Below are positions 17,429 through 25,783 of a stretch of DNA of 64,000 nt, one piece after another (positions within the stretch are counted from its first letter, which is position 1; each line of letters begins with the position of its first letter). The stretch lies in NCBI GenBank assembly GCA_017533785.1, contig JAFWII010000004.1, positions 81,071-145,070 of the forward strand, read 5' to 3'. The notes under the pieces were generated by a model. The model was not told the origin of the DNA. It saw only the letters and a list, made by a program, of their open reading frames with translations, and ran no database searches. This DNA is from Erysipelotrichaceae bacterium (GTDB taxonomy: Bacteria; Bacillota_I; Bacilli_A; Erysipelotrichales; Erysipelotrichaceae). A program made the translations under genes and the position numbers.

Positions 17429-19337
17429 GTCTCTCCACCTTGAAATCCTCTTCTAATGTGAAGTCGATATTGTCTTCGATCCACTTCTTGCGCAGATCCG
17501 GCTTGTTGCCCATCAAAACGGAAACACGGCGTTCCGCCAGTGCCGCGTCTTCAATGGTGACCCGGATCAGCGTGCGTTTTTCCGGATCCATGGTCGTATC
17601 CCAAAGCTGGTCAGCATCCATCTCGCCCAGACCTTTATAACGCTGGATATCGATCTTGCCGCCTTTCGCGCGGATCGCATTCAGTTCTTCATCGCTGTAG
17701 CAGTATGTCATCTCCTTACCGCGTACAGCACGATAAAGCGGCGGCATCGCGATATACACATGTCCTGTATCGATCAGTTCCTTCATGAAGCGGTAGAAGA
17801 ACGTCAGCAGCAGGATCTGGATATGCGCACCGTCGGTATCGGCATCTGTCATGATGATGACCTTATCGTATTTGATATCTTCGACGTTGAAATCCTTGCC
17901 GACACCGGCACCTAAGGCATGAACGATGGTATTGAGTTCTTCGTTCTTTTCGATGTCAGCCAGATAGGCTTTCTCTGTATTCAAAACCTTGCCTCGCAGC
18001 GGCAGGATCGCCTGGAATTTGGAATCACGGCATTTCTTGGCGGAACCGCCCGCTGAATCACCCTCGACCAAGAACAGTTCAAGGCGTTTGTAGTCGCGTG
18101 TCTGCGCCGGAGCCAGTTTACCGGAGAGGACCTTCTCCGTCTTGAAGTTGTCTTTCTTCCCTTTTCTGGCTTCATCTTTTGCCTTACGGGCTGCTTCTCT
18201 GGCAACGGCCGCCTTCTGCATCTTCTTAATGAGGAAGTCCGCGTTCTCACGGTTCTCGTTCAGATAGTAAAGCAGCTGTTCAGAAACGATCGTCTCGACA
18301 GCATTCTTGGCCTGCGGCGTGCCCAGACGCCCTTTCGTCTGTCCTTCGAACTGCAGGATATCTTCCGGGATCGTCAGTGACAGGATCGTCGTCAGACCCT
18401 CACGGATATCCGTTCCTTCAAAGTTCTTATCCTTTTCCTTCAGGAGATTATGCGAACGGGCATAATCGTTGAAAGTCTTGGTAAAAGCAGTCTTGTAGCC
18501 GACTTCGTGGCTGCCGCCGTCGGAAGTACGGACAAGGTTGACAAAGGAGAAGGTGTTCTCTTGATAGGTATCGGTATACTGGAACGCGACATCGACGATG
18601 ATGCCGTTGGATTTACCGCTGAAGGTCACGATCGGTGACAGAGCATCCTTATCCTCGTTGATGAACTCAACAAAAGCGCGCAGACCATCATCGTATTTGA
18701 AGGACTGCGTTTCATTATGGATATGATCCTTTACGACCAACTCCACATCCTTCAGAAGGAACGCTTCCTCCTGGGCGCGGGTGCAGATCGTTGAGAATAC
18801 GAAGTTTGTCGTGGAGAAGATCTTTGGGTCCGGTTTGAAAGTGACTTTGGAACCGGTCGTTGTGCTGGTTCCGATTTCCTTCAGATCCCCCTTCTTCTTG
18901 CCGTGCTCAAAGCGCATCGCGTATCTTTTCTTATCGCGGCAGACCTCGACATCGACCCATTCGCTCAGCGCGTTTACGACGCTGGCGCCGACACCGTGCA
19001 GACCGCCGGAGCTCTTATATCCGCCCTGGCCGAACTTGCCGCCGGCATGCAGGACAGTGAAGATGACTTCCAATGCGGATTTTCCGGATTTATGCTTATC
19101 GATCGGCATACCGCGACCGAAATCGGTTACCGTACAGGAACCGTCTTTATTCAATTCGATGATGATCTGTTTGCCGTAACCGTTCAGGGCTTCGTCGATC
19201 GAGTTGTCGACGATCTCCCAAACCAGGTGATGAAGACCGCGACCGTCAACCGATCCGATGTACATACCCGGTCTTTTTCTTACGGCTTCCAGACCTTCCA
19301 GAATCTGGATAGATTCAGCGTTGTATTTGTTTGTCAT
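17421..19337 (-). CDS. parE: DNA topoisomerase IV subunit B
   Basis: 638 residues of a GHKL ATPase/TOPRIM type II topoisomerase subunit that decatenates chromosomes with ParC. The ATPase motifs are EIVDNSIDEALNGYG, DFGRGMPID and GGLHGVGASVVNALS. The TOPRIM motifs are LVEGDSAGGSAKKCRD and MTDADTDGAHI, and QRYKGLGEMDADQLWDTTM lies near the C-terminus. The start ATG has AGAGAGGTG upstream and its own extended -10 promoter. It is divergent from plsY, as in many Bacillota. Confidence 0.95.
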   Translation of the reverse strand: MTNKYNAESIQILEGLEAVRKRPGMYIGSVDGRGLHHLVWEIVDNSIDEALNGYGKQIIIELNKDGSCTVTDFGRGMPIDKHKSGKSALEVIFTVLHAGGKFGQGGYKSSGGLHGVGASVVNALSEWVDVEVCRDKKRYAMRFEHGKKKGDLKEIGTSTTTGSKVTFKPDPKIFSTTNFVFSTICTRAQEEAFLLKDVELVVKDHIHNETQSFKYDDGLRAFVEFINEDKDALSPIVTFSGKSNGIIVDVAFQYTDTYQENTFSFVNLVRTSDGGSHEVGYKTAFTKTFNDYARSHNLLKEKDKNFEGTDIREGLTTILSLTIPEDILQFEGQTKGRLGTPQAKNAVETIVSEQLLYYLNENRENADFLIKKMQKAAVAREAARKAKDEARKGKKDNFKTEKVLSGKLAPAQTRDYKRLELFLVEGDSAGGSAKKCRDSKFQAILPLRGKVLNTEKAYLADIEKNEELNTIVHALGAGVGKDFNVEDIKYDKVIIMTDADTDGAHIQILLLTFFYRFMKELIDTGHVYIAMPPLYRAVRGKEMTYCYSDEELNAIRAKGGKIDIQRYKGLGEMDADQLWDTTMDPEKRTLIRVTIEDAALAERRVSVLMGNKPDLRKKWIEDNIDFTLEEDFKVERHG

Positions 19338-19357
19338 AGCACCTCTCTCAACTATTT

Positions 19358-19366
19358 ATTATACCA
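19358..19366 (-). promoter_or_regulatory. Extended -10 promoter of parE-parC
   Basis: On the minus strand TGGTATAAT, a perfect extended -10, lies 20 bases before the parE ATG with GAGAGGTG between them. No good -35 box is seen. The opposite strand carries the plsY extended -10 (TGCTAGAAT, 19409-19417), so the ~100-base gap holds two divergent promoters. Confidence 0.55.
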
Positions 19367-19438
19367 TTTTGAGCATGTTACTTCCAGTCACAGCGGACTT
19401 GCAAAGTATGCTAGAATAAAGCCAAGAGGTAATTGTGT

Positions 19439-20053
19439 ATGTTACGTTTTTTAGGAATTGTATTGTGGAGCATTATCGGTTATCTGTTCGGCTCCGTTCC
19501 GTGGGCTCTGGTGATCGGCAAAGTCTTCTTCCATAAAGATGTCCGCCAGTACGGTTCACACAACCTCGGCGGAACCAATGCCGGGCGTGTATTAGGCAAG
19601 CCGATCGGCGCTTTAGTTATCGTTCTGGATGCGTTAAAAGCATTCGTCGCGATGGCGATTGCCAATAAGATCATGCCGGACGCGGCAATCTATACAGGTT
19701 TCTTCGCGATCATCGGTCATTGTTTCCCGGTCTTCGCACAGTTCCGCGGCGGCAAGGGCGTTGCCAGCACCTTCGGCTATCTGCTCGGTATCGGACTCTT
19801 CGTGATCAAGGATCCGGTCTTCGCGTTCGTCTATCCGGTCCTAGTCTTCTTCCTGGTCTTGGGCCTTTCAAGAATGGTATCCCTCTCCAGCATGATCGCA
19901 CTGGTAGCTGCATCAGTGATCATGTTCCTGATTGCACCAAAGAGCGTCTTCGTCTGCACCCTGCTGATCACCCTGCTCGTGATCGTCCGCCATATCAATA
20001 ACATCCAGCGGATCATTCAGGGACGCGAAAGCAAAGTCAGTTTCCTGAAATAA
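19439..20053 (+). CDS. plsY: Glycerol-3-phosphate acyltransferase PlsY
   Basis: Integral membrane acyltransferase that uses acyl-phosphate to make lysophosphatidic acid, the first step of phospholipid synthesis. About 204 residues with several hydrophobic helices. The conserved GSHNLGGTNAGR-like (YGSHNLGGTNAGRVLGK), FRGGKGVAS and VRHINNIQRIIQGRESK motifs are present. ATG 19439 is preferred because AAGAGGT sits eight bases upstream; a TTG at 19433 is in frame but poorly placed. It is divergent from parE and followed by a strong terminator. Confidence 0.96.
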   Translation: MLRFLGIVLWSIIGYLFGSVPWALVIGKVFFHKDVRQYGSHNLGGTNAGRVLGKPIGALVIVLDALKAFVAMAIANKIMPDAAIYTGFFAIIGHCFPVFAQFRGGKGVASTFGYLLGIGLFVIKDPVFAFVYPVLVFFLVLGLSRMVSLSSMIALVAASVIMFLIAPKSVFVCTLLITLLVIVRHINNIQRIIQGRESKVSFLK

Positions 20054-20073
20054 CCATTTACTATTCAAAAGTC

Positions 20074-20096
20074 AAGGCGTCTAATGACGCCTTTTT
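20074..20096 (+). terminator. Terminator after plsY
   Basis: An eight-pair stem AAGGCGTC/GACGCCTT with a four-base loop followed by T's. It marks the junction between the housekeeping block and the AT-rich restriction-modification island. Confidence 0.8.
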
Positions 20097-20142
20097 AAAT
20101 ACAATAATACTTGTTCTTAATTGCTAATAAAAGAGTCCAAAA

Positions 20143-20796
20143 CTATTTATCAAAATCTCCAAGCCTTCTCCTAATATCATTAATCCATTCACCGTTATAT
20201 TTGAAATAATCTGGTCCCGGAACGCTCTTAATTCCTGTTATTTGCTTAGCAACACCGGTTAAGCTGGTTATCTCGTTATTATACTTTACTCTCCAGTCAT
20301 CCACAACTTCACATCTTGCTTTGCATTGTCCTCTATGCCACATCTCAACAATTGCACCAACGGGGATGCCAATTCTTTTAAAATTCATCGCCTTTGCATG
20401 CTTTTTTGCTTCTGTCGCAACCCTTTGGTCCTCGGCTTCGTGTTTTGTTTCTCTCCACTTCTTAAGATTGTTACCTGTTCCGCTTATTTTTGCAATGCTG
20501 TCCAACAATGCATAAGCATCTTCTGGATCCATAGCATAAAACTCACGAACTCTCTTTTTACCGTCAAACTCCTCGATGGACCGAAGATCCGGATTTAATT
20601 TATCAATGATTTTATGAACTTCTTTATCCGAAAGATCGCTGCTTGTTTCGTATGTTGCATAAACTCTGAATGCAAACGGAAGACTCTCACTTCTATTCAA
20701 CTCGCTCAGTCTTCGTTCAACATCGCTTGCATAGCCAATTTTGATCCATTCCTTAAAAGATGGGTTTGTCAGAATGTATATATATCCTTTTGCCAT
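20143..20796 (-). CDS. GIY-YIG nuclease family protein (T5orf172/Mug113 type)
   Basis: 217 residues. The first ~110 form a GIY-YIG domain of the T5orf172 class: GYIYILTNPS, WIKIGYASDVERRLSELNRS (the R-R pair), and a later conserved DKEVHKIID with the presumed catalytic glutamate. The C-terminal part (PVGAIVEMWHRGQCKARCEVVDDWRVKY...) resembles DUF4357-like domains found with such nucleases. These proteins are common beside restriction-modification genes, and it is the last gene of that cluster here. GGAGGG precedes the ATG. Its exact substrate is unknown. Confidence 0.82.
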   Translation of the reverse strand: MAKGYIYILTNPSFKEWIKIGYASDVERRLSELNRSESLPFAFRVYATYETSSDLSDKEVHKIIDKLNPDLRSIEEFDGKKRVREFYAMDPEDAYALLDSIAKISGTGNNLKKWRETKHEAEDQRVATEAKKHAKAMNFKRIGIPVGAIVEMWHRGQCKARCEVVDDWRVKYNNEITSLTGVAKQITGIKSVPGPDYFKYNGEWINDIRRRLGDFDK

Positions 20797-20953
20797 ATTA
20801 GCCCTCCAAAACCTCTAATTCAAAACACTGTCTCTAAAGAACAAAAAAGACTCTTCTATTTCAATTGATTTCTACACAACTCATTTTACTTTGTCAACTC
20901 GATTTGCGAATGATCGAAACAATTCCAGCATATCAATAAATGAAAATTCGAAA

Positions 20954-22069
20954 TCAAATCGGCAATAACACGAACAATTTTGATTTGTCGACCTGGGCGA
21001 CGAATTCCACAAAATCATTTTGTTCGTCCATAGGCGGCACCATCAACCGCAAAGAGTTGATGGAATTAAAATTCAACCCTGCCTTTACTGCGCTCTGGTT
21101 TTTTGATTCGAATTGTTCTTTTCCCGCAGGACTTTCCATGAAATACGCAACGTACAGCGGGTTAAGAGTATTTCGATTTAGACGAATACAAGTTAGGTGC
21201 TGGTTGATGTAGGCGCCGTGTTCTGCGATTTCTCTTGTAACAACACCAGTTCGCCCCAAATCTGCCGTGATACTAATCAGTAAGTCACCTTCTTGCACTT
21301 TCGTTCGCTTTGCCTCAGCATTATCGGGAGCATTGACAGGTTGCATATTATCAATCGAAATGCGGCATTCTTTAACATTCTTTATAGTAATAAACCATTC
21401 TACTCCATCATCCACACAATACTGTGCCCAACCGCGAGAGCCGGATGTAAGGAAAGCGATATGTTCCGAGAGCTGACAAACAGGATAGTTGTTAGGGTTA
21501 ATTCTTGGATCTCCAAACATCTCGACAAATCGGGCTTTGATTAAGTCATCAAGAGCGGCCAATTCCTGCCGACGGGCATCAATGATTCTCTGCACTGTAT
21601 CCAGTCGAACAACTATCTCTGCCTGCGTCTGAGCAGGATATACTGGGATCTCATATGCAATCCATCTGCTCAAATCGATGGATTTGCCTTGTCGACTTCC
21701 GCGTTTCATGTACCGCGCAAACATGTCCATATTGCGACAATGCAAACAATAACGCAGATAGTCATAATCAATTCCGGCTATCCTATATGTGTGGTACGCA
21801 GGAGACACAGAATATACCGTATCATCAGATAGAATTCCTATGTCCATTTGGACAGACCCCATCCCCACCGTCAGCGTCCCTTTGTAGATTAGCTTGTTTT
21901 TCGAATAGTCCTTCGCAAGTTCCTTAGAATAAATGCTTTCCCTAGTTCGAATTCCATAACGTCCAACTGCAACGGGGCGATACTTGTTATCAGTATTTAG
22001 CTCTTTGTATTCCGTTAGGTATTCACTCAACGGATGCAAAGTAATTGCGGATCTATTGATTATGCTCAT
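20954..22069 (-). CDS. hsdS: Type I restriction specificity subunit HsdS, second copy (shortened C-terminus)
   Basis: 371 residues from ATG 22069 with two target-recognition domains. They are joined by the conserved helix region ending LIKARFVEMFGDPR (~residues 173-187). A second conserved region near the end begins FVEFVAQVDKSK, but the protein stops five residues later (LFVLLPI). The other HsdS continues for about 17 more residues there, so the last conserved helix is missing. The start region is nearly identical to that of hsdS2, with TTGAGG nine bases before the ATG. It lies downstream of the recombinase and is probably a stored or weakly expressed allele. Confidence 0.87.
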   Translation of the reverse strand: MSIINRSAITLHPLSEYLTEYKELNTDNKYRPVAVGRYGIRTRESIYSKELAKDYSKNKLIYKGTLTVGMGSVQMDIGILSDDTVYSVSPAYHTYRIAGIDYDYLRYCLHCRNMDMFARYMKRGSRQGKSIDLSRWIAYEIPVYPAQTQAEIVVRLDTVQRIIDARRQELAALDDLIKARFVEMFGDPRINPNNYPVCQLSEHIAFLTSGSRGWAQYCVDDGVEWFITIKNVKECRISIDNMQPVNAPDNAEAKRTKVQEGDLLISITADLGRTGVVTREIAEHGAYINQHLTCIRLNRNTLNPLYVAYFMESPAGKEQFESKNQSAVKAGLNFNSINSLRLMVPPMDEQNDFVEFVAQVDKSKLFVLLPI

Positions 22070-22085
22070 CCCTACAAACCTCAAT
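22064..22085. repeat. 22-bp direct repeat at the start of hsdS1 (copy A)
   Basis: The 22 bases from GCTCATCCCTACAAACCTCA onward are identical to copy B at 24250-24271 and in the same orientation. They cover the hsdS1 start codon and its ribosome site. Copy A also extends into an inverted repeat, CCCTACA...TGTAGGG with a ten-base gap (22070-22093), which resembles a recombinase core site. Confidence 0.8.
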
Positions 22086-22094
22086 CTGTAGGGC

Positions 22095-23063
22095 CTATGC
22101 TATATACCTCCTATGAGATGTTTTAACGTTATTTTGATTTACGATAGCATATTGCATCGTCGTATCAATCTGCGAATGTCCAAGGATCTTTTGGACCTGT
22201 TCTATAGGCATTCCCTTGTCAATTGCCCTTGTTGCCATTGTGCGGCGAAACTTGTGCGGGTGAATCCGTTCAATTGAAAGCCGCCTGCCCAGTTTCCTCA
22301 GACGTATCTCTACGCCGCTGATCTTCAAACGGTCATATGGAGCGTCCAATGTTACAAAAAGCGCTGGATTATCATCGCTGCGGCTTTCAAGATACTCTGA
22401 CAGATGGACCTTTGCCTTCGCGTCAAAATAAACGCGCCGTTCCTTTTCGCCTTTTCCGAAGACAATGCATTCACGCTGTTCCAAATCAACATCAGAGATG
22501 TTAAGCTGAACGAGTTCTCCGACTCTGATACCGGTGGAGTACAGGAGATCTATAATCGCCAGATCCCTAAGCTCCGTGCAGGCATCCCGCATACGCTCCA
22601 TACTTTCGTCGGAAATCACTTCCTTCACAACGGTCTTAGTTTTGATCTTGTGAATCCGCCTCATAGGGCTTTTCAGAATATAATCCTCTTCTTCAAGCCA
22701 AGAGAAGAAACTGGATATATTCCTGCGGATATTGTCCACCGTTACCTTGCTGCAGCGCCCATTCTGCTGATACTCTACCAAGTAGGTACGTATCTCGTCA
22801 GTCGTCATTTTTCGGATCGGTGTTTTGACCCGATTCAGCAAATGTTCTGCTGTAGTCCTGTAATACTGAATTGTCCGCTCTGAGCAACCCTCGATCCTTT
22901 TTGCATCCAAGAACAACTTCAAATACTCTTCGTTAGTTGTTTCTATCTGCTTGACAGGATTAGGCACAAGATTTTTCAGTAACACCTCTTGCAGTTTTTT
23001 CATCTGAGCAATGCTCAGATACTCCGCCATTTCATTTAAGATACTAACCAGTTTTTCTTCCAT
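22095..23063 (-). CDS. Tyrosine recombinase/integrase (XerC/D-like) between two hsdS genes
   Basis: 322 residues from ATG 23063, chosen because AAAGGAGTG precedes it. The N-terminal SAM-like core-binding domain is at ~50-140. The catalytic domain has Arg I in GIRVGELVQL, HPHKFRRTMATRA (HxxR) and ILGHSQIDTTMQYAIV with the last His and the nucleophilic Tyr. Such recombinases next to type I specificity genes are known to switch hsdS alleles (for example CreX/PsrA in streptococci). It lies between the two 22-bp repeats, so exchange there would remove it together with hsdS2. It is not a phage integrase by context. Confidence 0.93.
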   Translation of the reverse strand: MEEKLVSILNEMAEYLSIAQMKKLQEVLLKNLVPNPVKQIETTNEEYLKLFLDAKRIEGCSERTIQYYRTTAEHLLNRVKTPIRKMTTDEIRTYLVEYQQNGRCSKVTVDNIRRNISSFFSWLEEEDYILKSPMRRIHKIKTKTVVKEVISDESMERMRDACTELRDLAIIDLLYSTGIRVGELVQLNISDVDLEQRECIVFGKGEKERRVYFDAKAKVHLSEYLESRSDDNPALFVTLDAPYDRLKISGVEIRLRKLGRRLSIERIHPHKFRRTMATRAIDKGMPIEQVQKILGHSQIDTTMQYAIVNQNNVKTSHRRYIA

Positions 23064-23121
23064 GTTGATACACTCCTTTTTTATGATGTACCAACATCCT
23101 GCACCGGCTAGGCCAATCTTT

Positions 23122-24255
23122 TCATCCAAAGTATTGCTGCATCAAGCTATCGAATAGCAGCTGTGCTTCATCGAGCGCTTTTTGTACGACAACTTTTGAT
23201 TTGTCGATTTGGGCTACAAAAGTGGAAAACGCTTCTTGTTGTGCGATAGGCGGCAGAATCATCTTAAATGCTTTTATATCCCCAACATTTATGTGGGGTG
23301 AAGCAGACCCACTCATTTCTTTCAGCGCATTGTCCAAGAAGGAATCAAAGTTCATCGCAACTGAGATGAATTCCGGCGTACAGAAGGCTCTATCAGGAGA
23401 CAGCAACATGGATCGTTGGCCAAGAGCCACATTACAATCTCTATCAAGTACAGCAGCTATACCCAAAATCGCACCTTCACGCGTATAAATAACGTCACCT
23501 TTCTCTGGCTTTTTCCTCTGAATTCTCTGTATATACTCTTCCTCCGGAATATACTCTATATCTTCCCACATAATCCTGTTCTTTTTGACTATAGAGGTCC
23601 GTATGCACATAAACCCAGTGTCCTCTAAGGTATAACTCGGAGTAGAATGCGGACAGTCTACGATGGATTTACAAGCATCTTCTAATGCTTTTGTTTGCCA
23701 TTCCATTTCGTTCCGAACAGGATCTCCAAACATCTCGATAAATCGGGCTTTGATAAGTTCATCAAGGGTAGATAGTTCCTGCTGGCGTTTTATTATTATA
23801 CTCGAGACAGTATCGAGCCTATTTATAATCTCAGCCTGTGCACTTAATTCGGCAACCTTAAACTCATAGTCCAAAACATCGTCTTTTGAACAAGTAGGGT
23901 ACGTGGCTCCTTTTGAATTTGCTCCGAGATATTGTAAAAACGGCTTACTGCAAAGACAATAGAACAAATATCTTGGCATGCAAAGTCTTTCATCTGGCTT
24001 CAGCACAGCGAACGCAGAAGACACAGCAGGAGATTTTTCTTTGACAGTTGTTATTGCGCCTCTTGTCGGTCGTACGGTAGAAACAAGAATTTCACCTTGA
24101 TATGCCAAAACAGCCCCAGGAACAGAGCCTTTGTCTTTTAAAGAATAATCTTTAGTGTTTGTATCAATATCACCTATCTCAATGTAAGGAAAAGAGCCCT
24201 CAGATGCTTTGGCTGTTTTTCTCTTTTCGACTATTTCTCGTATTCTCTTGCTCAT
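23122..24255 (-). CDS. hsdS: Type I restriction specificity subunit HsdS, expressed copy
   Basis: 377 residues from ATG 24255, immediately after hsdM. Two target-recognition domains are separated by the conserved ELSTLDELIKARFIEMFGDP hinge. A second hinge near the C-terminus (FVAQIDKSKVVVQKALDEAQ...QQYFG) is complete. The target-recognition parts differ from hsdS1, while hinges and start region are nearly identical at DNA level. A TTG start five codons earlier is possible, but TTGAGG nine bases before the ATG fits better. Its place directly after hsdM marks it as the active specificity subunit in this orientation. Confidence 0.92.
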   Translation of the reverse strand: MSKRIREIVEKRKTAKASEGSFPYIEIGDIDTNTKDYSLKDKGSVPGAVLAYQGEILVSTVRPTRGAITTVKEKSPAVSSAFAVLKPDERLCMPRYLFYCLCSKPFLQYLGANSKGATYPTCSKDDVLDYEFKVAELSAQAEIINRLDTVSSIIIKRQQELSTLDELIKARFIEMFGDPVRNEMEWQTKALEDACKSIVDCPHSTPSYTLEDTGFMCIRTSIVKKNRIMWEDIEYIPEEEYIQRIQRKKPEKGDVIYTREGAILGIAAVLDRDCNVALGQRSMLLSPDRAFCTPEFISVAMNFDSFLDNALKEMSGSASPHINVGDIKAFKMILPPIAQQEAFSTFVAQIDKSKVVVQKALDEAQLLFDSLMQQYFG

Positions 24256-24271
24256 CCCTACAAACCTCAAT
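24250..24271. repeat. 22-bp direct repeat at the hsdM-hsdS2 junction (copy B)
   Basis: Identical to copy A at 22064-22085 over 22 bases, same orientation, 2186 bp apart. It spans the end of the hsdM-hsdS2 gap, the ribosome site and the start codon of hsdS2. Recombination between the copies would fuse hsdM directly to hsdS1 and release a circle carrying hsdS2 and the recombinase gene. Confidence 0.8.
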
Positions 24272-25771
24272 TTATAACCCTAAGAGGCTTCTAAGAGCTT
24301 CCATCTCGGTGCCAATTTCCAGTTCAATCTTATCCAACTCAGCCATTATTTCAGCTGTGCTTGGATATTTGACCGGTAAATACTCTGTCTGCTTATATTT
24401 GTTAATCGAAAGATCATAACCATTCTCGACTATTTCTTTCTTTGGAACAAAGAATGATTGGTCTTTTCGAGTTCTTGTTTCTTCCTTTTCCAAATCATGA
24501 TATCTTCTTAGAATATCAGGTATATCATTAGTCTCTACTTCTGAACGCTTATCGTCCAACGAGAATCCATCGGATTTCATATCATAGAACCAGACTTTAT
24601 CTGTACCGCTAGGATCTTTTGTAAAAAGCAAAATGGCCGTAGAAACTCCAGCATATGGTTTGAACACGCCAGAAGGCATCGAAATCACAGCTTGCAAACG
24701 ATTGTTATCCACCAGCTCCTGGCGAATTGCCTTATGTGCCTTTGATGATCCAAACAAAACACCGTCCGGAACGATGCATGCACATCTACCACCCAGTTTT
24801 AAAGACTTAGCGAATAATGCAAGAAAAAGAAGCTCCGTCTTTTTTGTATTACATAATGCAAGCAAATCCTTGGAGATATCCTCTTGAAAAACACTTCCTG
24901 CAAACGGTGGATTTGCCATGATCAGAGAATACGCACTTCGGACGGTATTATCATCAGAGAGAGAATCCTGTCTAGCAATATGTGGTTCTTCTACATCATG
25001 CAGCAACATATTCATAGCACCGATTCTAAGCATTGATGGATCTGTATCAAAACCGGTAAACATCGTGGAAGAATAGTGCTTCATATTCTCTTTTTTTAGC
25101 AATTCAGTTGCGTATTTTTCTTTCACATACTGAGCTGAGCTGAGAAGGAAGCCTGCAGAACCCATTGCTGGATCCAGAATAGTATCCTTCAAATTCGGTT
25201 CAACCAGATTAACCATCACGTTGATAATGTGCCGAGGAGTCCTAAACTGTCCCAACTGACCGGCAGACGACATCTTACCTAGGCAGTATTCGTATACATC
25301 ACCCATGATATCTTTGTCACTGGTATCAATTTCGCTCAGCGTATCAACGCACACTCCTAAAACCTTTGCAGTAGGGATTAGAAATACTGCATCGCCCATG
25401 AAACGAGAGAAAGCGGTCTCTTTGCTGTCACCATTAGCAGTTTTGATAAACGGAAAGACATAGTTTCTTACCAAATCGAACATTTGAGCTGGTGATTTAT
25501 GTTTGAAGTTGTTCCAGCGCAATTCACTATACGGCACAGAATGACTATTATCATCATCAACAACATAGTTCCCCTGCTTGAATACCTTGCTCTGGTATGA
25601 AAAACCAAGCGCAGCAGCATTTCCTTCTTTTTTAATCTCAACATCATCCAGCAATTTCATGAATAACAGATAAGTGATCTGTTCCAGTACTGTAATTGGA
25701 CTTGAAATACCGCCGGTCCAAATCGTGTCCCAGATTTTATCAATCTTTGACTTCAATTCGCCTGTAACCAT
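24272..25771 (-). CDS. hsdM: Type I restriction-modification methyltransferase subunit HsdM
   Basis: 499-residue N6-adenine methyltransferase. An N-terminal HsdM helical domain (KIDKIWDTIWTGGISSPITV...) is followed by the SAM-binding motif ILDPAMGSAGFLL (~residue 200) and the catalytic NPPF in LIMANPPFAGS (~285). The C-terminal part ends in a helix used to contact HsdS. It has its own ribosome site, starts 12 bases after hsdR and ends one base before the shared repeat of hsdS2. Codon use is AT-richer than in the flanking housekeeping genes. Confidence 0.96.
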   Translation of the reverse strand: MVTGELKSKIDKIWDTIWTGGISSPITVLEQITYLLFMKLLDDVEIKKEGNAAALGFSYQSKVFKQGNYVVDDDNSHSVPYSELRWNNFKHKSPAQMFDLVRNYVFPFIKTANGDSKETAFSRFMGDAVFLIPTAKVLGVCVDTLSEIDTSDKDIMGDVYEYCLGKMSSAGQLGQFRTPRHIINVMVNLVEPNLKDTILDPAMGSAGFLLSSAQYVKEKYATELLKKENMKHYSSTMFTGFDTDPSMLRIGAMNMLLHDVEEPHIARQDSLSDDNTVRSAYSLIMANPPFAGSVFQEDISKDLLALCNTKKTELLFLALFAKSLKLGGRCACIVPDGVLFGSSKAHKAIRQELVDNNRLQAVISMPSGVFKPYAGVSTAILLFTKDPSGTDKVWFYDMKSDGFSLDDKRSEVETNDIPDILRRYHDLEKEETRTRKDQSFFVPKKEIVENGYDLSINKYKQTEYLPVKYPSTAEIMAELDKIELEIGTEMEALRSLLGL

Positions 25772-25783
25772 GTATACCTCCCA

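Noticed and set aside
22095..23129. Longer recombinase frame starting at 23129, and prophage origin of the recombinase
   Set aside because: The ATG at 23063 has a good ribosome site; no phage genes or att-like tRNA ends are nearby, and the flanking hsdS genes explain it.
22070..24270. TTG starts of both hsdS genes five codons upstream (MRFVG...)
   Set aside because: TTGAGG nine bases before the internal ATG is better placed, and the TTG itself would lie within that site.
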